Positions 4,588-8,064 of a stretch of 8,064 nt of DNA are shown here, piece after piece (position 1 is the stretch's first letter; each line of letters starts with the position of its first letter). Below the pieces are notes generated by a model. That model was not told the DNA's origin. It saw only the letters and a program-made list of their open reading frames with translations, and searched no databases. This DNA comes from Acidobacteriota bacterium (GTDB lineage Bacteria; Acidobacteriota; Terriglobia; Terriglobales; Acidobacteriaceae): positions 1 to 8,064 of the forward strand of contig QIAK01000271.1 in NCBI GenBank assembly GCA_003225515.1, written 5' to 3'. Both the position numbers and the translations under genes were made by a program.

Positions 4588-6810
4588 TCAGTGGGGTGGC
4601 TTGGATAACTCTACTTCAACCAAGACGGAATAAAACGTAGCCGAGTTGCCCATGTCTGTAAGTTTTTCTGAGATGAGGGCATTGATGCTCTGGAAACCGG
4701 GGGTCATCTTTGCCCAATTGAGACTCGCGGAGACGACTCCGGCCTGAACTTTGCCATCGACTCTCGCTTTCAGCACCATATCACCCCGGTGGTTAAATAC
4801 GCGAACCTTGTCGCCATCGGCAATGCCACGCGCCCGCGCGTCGTCAGCGCAGATTTCCAGCAGTCCCGTTTCCTCCATCTCCTGCACCGAGGGCACGTTG
4901 GTGAAGGTGGAATTCAAGAAGTTATCGGATTTGCGAGCCAGTAGTTCTAACGGCAATGTTTTGCCCTTCGTCCCGTGCCGCGACTCCGTAGGGGGCGTAA
5001 AGTCGGCCACAGGATCGAGCCCCAAAGCCTTCACCGACTCACTGTAAAGCTCCGCCTTCCCCGAAGCAGTACGAAAGCCCCCCTGCGCAAACGGAAGAAA
5101 CGGCATGGTTGGTGTGGAATTTGCGTTTGTGGGGACAGCCGCCCCCGGCTGTCCAGCGGAACGGAGATGCGCTCCTCCGGAAGCCGGAAGCCGAGTGCCG
5201 GAAGCCGAAAAATTCATCCGCACCTGCCCCCGCTCCAGCCTCTTGCGGCTTATCCCCTCCATCCACGGATCGTTCGATTCCAGTGCCGCATCGATCATCT
5301 CGTCGACGCTCTCACGGAAGCACTCCTCTTCGAATCCCATGCGCTCCGCCAGCGCGCGGAAGACCTCAACGTTCGAGCGGCACTCCCCGAGCGGCGCAAT
5401 CGCCTGATTCGAAACCTGCAAATAGTAGTGCCCGTATCCCTTTTGCAAATCTTTATGTTCAAAGAACGTGGTCGCCGGAAGCACAATATCCGCGTAATCC
5501 GTCGTGTCGGTAAAAAATTGCTCGTGCACCACGGTAAAAAGATCAGGCCGCATCAGCCCGCGGACCACTTCTTTATGATCCGGACAAACCGAAGCCGGGT
5601 TCGAGTTGTAGACGAATAAAGCCTTCACCGGCGGATCGTTCTGCTTGTTCAGTACGCGTCCCAGTTCGACCATGTTGATGGTGCGGGCTTCGCGTCCCAG
5701 CGCGGCCTGCATCAGGTCAGGCCGCTTCAGAGCCTCCGTATTCAGATCAACCGCTCCACTCAGCGACATCTGCAGCCCGCCACCGATTTCCTTCCAGCCT
5801 CCTGTAATGCAGGGCAGCATGGTAATGGCGCGGGTTGCCATCCCGCCGCGCTCCGAGCGCTGCACGCCATAATTCAGCCGAATGACGGACGGCCTCACGG
5901 TGGCATATTCGCGCGCCAGTCTGCGAATATCCTCCGCGGCAATCCCCGTCCACTGCGCGACCCGCTCAGGCGGATACTCTTTCACCTTTTCCTGCAGTTG
6001 CTCAAATCCAATCGTGTACTTGGAAACGTAGTCGGCATCGTGCAAGTTTTCCCCGATGATGACATGCATCATGCCGAGCGCAAGCGCCGCATCCGTTCCC
6101 GGATTGATAGGCAGATACCAGTCCGCGCACGCCGCCGTCCGCGTTCGATAAGGATCGATCACCACCAGCTTCGCCCCCTGGCGGCGAGCTTCCGCGATGA
6201 ACGGCCATAGGTGAACGTTGTTCCCATGAATATTCGACGCCCACGCAATGATGTATTTGGAATCGCGGAATTGCTCGGGCTCGGTGCCGAGCTTCACACC
6301 CAGAACCGACTTCAATCCCGCTTCGCCCGCCGCTGAGCAAATTGACCGCTCTAATTGGGATGCGCCCAGCCGATGGAAGAATCGCCGGTCCATCGAAGCC
6401 CCGTTCAGCGCCCCGAGGGTCCCGCCGTACGAGTAAGGCAGAATCGACTCGCTCCCGAACTCGGCAGTGATCGCACGAAAGCGCGATGCGATCTCATCCA
6501 AGGCCTCGTCCCACGAAATCCGCTGCCAGCTTTGTTTCTGAATACCTTGTGTGGCGCGGGCGCCCTCGCCCGCCTCCGCGGCGCAAGCCGCAGGCCCCTT
6601 AGGCCCAACCCTCCGCATCGGATACAGCACCCGATCCGGCGAATAAACCCGATCCAGATATTTCGCCACCTTCGCGCACAAAAACCCACGCGTCACGGGA
6701 TGCTCCGGATCACCCTGAATCTTCGTCGCCAGGCCATCCTGCACGGTAATCAAAACCCCGCAAGCATCAGGGCAGTCGTGCGGACACGCGGCATGGACGA
6801 CCTTCTTCAT
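4588..6810 (-). CDS. Molybdopterin-containing oxidoreductase (MopB/BisC-like superfamily), substrate unknown
   Basis: This 740-residue protein belongs to the molybdopterin bis-guanine-dinucleotide oxidoreductases related to formate dehydrogenases and thiosulfate/polysulfide reductases. An N-terminal 4Fe-4S motif is visible: C9-x3-C13-x3-C17, then C45 in GFLCAK. The catalytic domain follows, with ISWDEALDEI (about 98-107), SICSAAGEAG (C158 is a candidate Mo ligand) and ASNIHGNNVHLWP. FVYNSNPASVCPD and DYADIVLPATTFFEH are typical of the later cofactor-binding part. The last 115 residues are the dinucleotide-binding domain (NFLNSTFTN, DGDKVRVFN, GVVSASLNW). There is no Tat signal, so it should be cytoplasmic. 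I chose ATG 6810 because an upstream ATG at 6891 lies beyond the terminator hairpin of frr and would add 27 unrelated residues. Two in-frame insertions (about residues 67-90 and 533-568) are made of palindromic or tandem-repeat DNA. No Fe-S or membrane partner subunit lies nearby, so electron partner and substrate cannot be inferred. Confidence 0.88.
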   Translation of the reverse strand: MKKVVHAACPHDCPDACGVLITVQDGLATKIQGDPEHPVTRGFLCAKVAKYLDRVYSPDRVLYPMRRVGPKGPAACAAEAGEGARATQGIQKQSWQRISWDEALDEIASRFRAITAEFGSESILPYSYGGTLGALNGASMDRRFFHRLGASQLERSICSAAGEAGLKSVLGVKLGTEPEQFRDSKYIIAWASNIHGNNVHLWPFIAEARRQGAKLVVIDPYRTRTAACADWYLPINPGTDAALALGMMHVIIGENLHDADYVSKYTIGFEQLQEKVKEYPPERVAQWTGIAAEDIRRLAREYATVRPSVIRLNYGVQRSERGGMATRAITMLPCITGGWKEIGGGLQMSLSGAVDLNTEALKRPDLMQAALGREARTINMVELGRVLNKQNDPPVKALFVYNSNPASVCPDHKEVVRGLMRPDLFTVVHEQFFTDTTDYADIVLPATTFFEHKDLQKGYGHYYLQVSNQAIAPLGECRSNVEVFRALAERMGFEEECFRESVDEMIDAALESNDPWMEGISRKRLERGQVRMNFSASGTRLPASGGAHLRSAGQPGAAVPTNANSTPTMPFLPFAQGGFRTASGKAELYSESVKALGLDPVADFTPPTESRHGTKGKTLPLELLARKSDNFLNSTFTNVPSVQEMEETGLLEICADDARARGIADGDKVRVFNHRGDMVLKARVDGKVQAGVVSASLNWAKMTPGFQSINALISEKLTDMGNSATFYSVLVEVELSKPPH
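5131..5207. repeat. Palindrome plus 7-bp tandem repeats inserted in frame in the oxidoreductase gene
   Basis: GGACAGCCG (5133-5141) and CGGCTGTCC (5146-5154) form a perfect 9-bp hairpin with a CCCC loop. Shortly after it lie four 7-bp tandem units at 5177-5204: CCGGAAG, CCGGAAG, CCGAGTG, CCGGAAG. Together they encode a Gly/Ala/Ser/Pro-rich stretch (GTRLPASGGAHL and RSAGQPGAAVPT) in a loop between conserved blocks. Family members usually pass almost directly from the strand ending in RMNF to PFLPFAQGGFRTASGK. The insert keeps the frame. Confidence 0.7.
6556..6591. repeat. Pair of small palindromes inserted in frame near the 5' end of the oxidoreductase gene
   Basis: GCGGGCG (6556-6562) pairs with CGCCCGC (6567-6573) around CCCT. 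A second stem, GCGGC (6578-6582) with GCCGC (6587-6591), encloses the loop GCAA. They encode residues within PAACAAEAGEGARATQGIQ, an Ala/Gly-rich run placed between the usually adjacent blocks YPMRRVGPKG and WQRISWDEA. The frame is intact. Such GC-rich double hairpins resemble dispersed palindromic elements, but only one copy is in this window. Confidence 0.6.
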
Positions 6811-6817
6811 CCCCTCG

Positions 6818-6823
6818 ATTATA
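6818..6823 (-). promoter_or_regulatory. -10 box placed for a leaderless oxidoreductase transcript
   Basis: A perfect TATAAT (6818-6823, minus strand) ends 7 nt before the ATG at 6810, which is where transcription from this box would start. No -35 hexamer is recognisable 15-19 nt upstream. The purine run GAGGGG abuts the ATG with no spacer, too close to work as a normal Shine-Dalgarno. Together this suggests a transcript starting at or next to the ATG. Confidence 0.5.
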
Positions 6824-6856
6824 AGTGCTTTCCTGCCGAATGCCGCGCCAGAACGG

Positions 6857-6881
6857 AAAAGGCATCCACAAAGTGGATGCC
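6857..6881 (-). terminator. Rho-independent terminator of frr
   Basis: GGCATCCAC (6861-6869) and GTGGATGCC (6873-6881) form a perfect 9-bp stem with a 3-nt loop, followed on the minus strand by TTTT (6857-6860) and then CCG. It lies 66 nt past the frr stop codon. The T run is short but the stem is strong. It separates frr from the oxidoreductase gene and argues against a start for the latter at 6891. Confidence 0.72.
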
Positions 6882-6947
6882 ATCTCTTCAAAAGCTCTGC
6901 GCAGTTTCCACCGCGCGGCTAAGGACAATCACCCCCGGCCAACTCCT

Positions 6948-7523
6948 TCAATTGATCTCCAGCACTTCCTTCTCTTTGCCCTTGCTCATCTCTTCCATCT
7001 TCTTGATCTCGCCATCGGTCAGCTTCTGAATCTCGTCGAGCGAACGCTTCTCTTCATCTTCCGTAATCTTTTTATCTTTCAGCGCCTTCTTGATCGCATC
7101 ATTCCCATCGCGCCGAATGTTCCGAACCGCTGTGCGATGCTCTTCCAGCACGCGATGCAGATGTTTCACCATATCCTGCCGGCGCTCCTGCGTGAGCGGC
7201 GGAACCGGCACGCGGATGAGCTTGCCATCATTCATCGGGTTCAGTCCCATCTCTCCGGCACGGATCGCCTTCTCAATCGCTCCCAATTGTGAGGTATCGA
7301 ACGGCTGCACCGTAATCAACTGCGCTTCGGGCGCATGCACCTGCGCCACCTGATTGAGCGGCATCTGCGAGCCATAGTAATCCACCGTCACGTTATCGAG
7401 CATGTGCACGTTCGCGCGCCCGGTTCGCACCCCAGCCATCGCCTTGCGGAAATCTTCGACGGCTTTGTCCATGCGCGTCTTGAGTTGAACTCGAATCTCT
7501 CTAAGCGGCCCGCTATCAGCCAT
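6948..7523 (-). CDS. frr: Ribosome recycling factor
   Basis: This 191-residue protein acts with EF-G to split post-termination ribosomes in the cytoplasm; the family is usually about 185 residues. Recognisable family blocks, in order, are RTGRANVHMLDNVTVDYYG (about 33-51), PLNQVAQV, QPFD (73-76), GLNPMNDGKLIRVPVPPLT (93-111), ERRQDMVK and VRNIRRDGNDAIKK (133-146). A charged C-terminal helix rich in K and E completes the three-helix-bundle domain. The ATG at 7523 is preceded by GGAG (7531-7534) with 7 nt spacing. It follows pyrH, the near-universal gene order, but has its own promoter and terminator, so it can be transcribed alone. Confidence 0.97.
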   Translation of the reverse strand: MADSGPLREIRVQLKTRMDKAVEDFRKAMAGVRTGRANVHMLDNVTVDYYGSQMPLNQVAQVHAPEAQLITVQPFDTSQLGAIEKAIRAGEMGLNPMNDGKLIRVPVPPLTQERRQDMVKHLHRVLEEHRTAVRNIRRDGNDAIKKALKDKKITEDEEKRSLDEIQKLTDGEIKKMEEMSKGKEKEVLEIN

Positions 7524-7560
7524 GTCTCTGCTCCATTAAACGTAAGAATCAAAACGTCGA

Positions 7561-7588
7561 ATTATAAACCCGCAAAAACAAATGCAAA
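7561..7588 (-). promoter_or_regulatory. Promoter for frr
   Basis: TATAAT at 7561-7566 on the minus strand is preceded, with a 16-nt spacer, by TTTGCA (7583-7588), a weak -35. A better-looking TTGACG at 7591-7596 is 24 nt away, too far to pair with this -10. Transcription would start near 7553 and give a leader of about 30 nt that carries the frr ribosome binding site. Confidence 0.55.
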
Positions 7589-7594
7589 AGCGTC

Positions 7595-7662
7595 AACCAC
7601 GAAGTATCACGAAGAAGATCAAACATGGATTTCCTTCGTGATACTTCGTGCCCTTCGTGGTT
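7595..7662. repeat. Large CACGAAG/CTTCGTG inverted repeat between pyrH and frr
   Basis: A perfect 17-bp arm at 7598-7614 (CACGAAG-TAT-CACGAAG) pairs with 7634-7650 around a 19-nt loop. A third copy on the right (CTTCGTGGTT, 7653-7662) can pair instead with AACCACGAAG (7595-7604), so two alternative foldings exist. The repeat unit CACGAAG occurs twice on the left and, as its complement, three times on the right. It lies 33-66 nt past the pyrH region and upstream of the frr promoter. Repeats with CTTCGTGGTT-like ends are, as far as I recall, dispersed in intergenic spaces of several bacterial phyla. No T run follows, so a terminator role is uncertain. Confidence 0.8.
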
Positions 7663-7684
7663 CAAGCTTTTTCGTAGCTAAACC

Positions 7685-8064
7685 TTACGCGCTGACCGTC
7701 GATCCAATCTTCTCGCCCAGCAGCACGCGGCGAATATTGCCGTGTTGGTTCAGGTTGAAGACAATGATGGGTAGATTGTTGTCCTTGCACAGGCTGATGG
7801 CGGTGGAGTCCATCACTTTCAGGCCCAACTTCAGCACGTCCATGTAGGAAATGTGATTGAACTTCTTGGCGCCCTCCACTTTCATGGGATCGGCGTCATA
7901 GATGCCATCCACTTTCGTGGCTTTGAGAATCGCGTCGGCCTTGATCTCCATGGCTCGCAGAGACGCGGCGGTATCGGTCGAGAAATAGGGGTTCCCGGTG
8001 CCACCGGCGAATATCACGACCCGGCCCTTCTCCAGATGGCGAATCGCACGCCGGCGAATAAAGG
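7685..8064 (-). CDS. pyrH: UMP kinase, C-terminal half (runs off the right edge)
   Basis: The frame is open from the right edge to a TAA at 7685-7687 and gives the last 126 residues of UMP kinase, about half of the usual 240. The enzyme phosphorylates UMP to UDP with ATP in the cytoplasm. Family signatures are clear: GRVVIFAGGTGNPYFSTDTA, then AASLRAMEIKADAILKATK and VDGIYDADPMK (the amino-acid-kinase fold region that binds ATP), and MDSTAISLCKDNNLPIIVFN near the end. The 5' part and its promoter lie outside the window. It precedes frr, as in most bacteria. Confidence 0.97.
   Translation of the reverse strand, partial: FIRRRAIRHLEKGRVVIFAGGTGNPYFSTDTAASLRAMEIKADAILKATKVDGIYDADPMKVEGAKKFNHISYMDVLKLGLKVMDSTAISLCKDNNLPIIVFNLNQHGNIRRVLLGEKIGSTVSA

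Noticed and set aside
6811..6891. N-terminal extension of the oxidoreductase starting at ATG 6891
   Set aside because: The extra 27 codons begin beyond the frr terminator hairpin and read through it, and the family starts a few residues before the first Fe-S cysteine, matching ATG 6810.
6355..7029. Plus-strand open frame across the oxidoreductase/frr junction
   Set aside because: It runs antisense through two well-supported genes and the frr terminator and has no recognisable domain.
7591..7596. TTGACG as the -35 box of the frr promoter
   Set aside because: It is 24 nt from the TATAAT at 7561, too far for a normal sigma-70 promoter, and it lies at the edge of the hairpin repeat.

Overview
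The window looks like a piece of an Acidobacteriota (Terriglobia-like) chromosome or metagenome contig. This rests on a GC-rich codon style, a TonB-type N-terminus that resembles proteins common in that group, the sequence style of BamA, and palindromic repeats inside genes. The taxon is inferred from memory of protein families, not from a search. Every gene I can support lies on the minus strand, so transcription runs from high to low coordinates.

Read in the direction of transcription, the order is as follows. pyrH (UMP kinase; only its C-terminal half is in the window) comes first, then a spacer of about 160 bp with a large CACGAAG/CTTCGTG hairpin, then frr (ribosome recycling factor) with its own promoter and an intrinsic terminator. 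Next is an orphan molybdopterin oxidoreductase gene with a consensus -10 box that ends only 7 nt before its ATG. After it come bamA (outer-membrane assembly factor, broken), a separate promoter, a leader of about 200 nt, skp/ompH (periplasmic chaperone), a strong intrinsic terminator, and the N-terminal part of a TonB-like gene that runs off the left edge. BamA and Skp serve outer-membrane protein biogenesis, TonB energises outer-membrane transport, and PyrH and Frr are housekeeping. The oxidoreductase sits where many other bacteria carry uppS-cdsA-dxr-rseP.

The main anomaly is in bamA. Between the 5' part (reading to about position 2602) and the 3' part (from about position 2516) lies a 65-bp segment in the wrong orientation, bounded by a perfect 20-bp inverted repeat (2497-2516 and 2582-2601). 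Read on the plus strand, this segment encodes the missing conserved barrel residues (GIITSKIFPNFSFNTLDS) and runs straight into the GISPHK that starts the 3' part. Flipping the segment repairs the downstream junction but not the upstream frame, and about 20 further residues expected from the family seem to be missing. This fits an inverted-copy/template-switch event or an assembly or amplification chimera better than a clean phase switch.

The second theme is palindromic or tandem-repeat DNA that appears to have inserted in frame into the oxidoreductase gene at two places (about 5105-5210 and 6541-6610), plus a related kind of hairpin between pyrH and frr. Perfect TATAAT boxes precede four genes (1559, 4484, 6818 and 7561), which gives a coherent promoter map.
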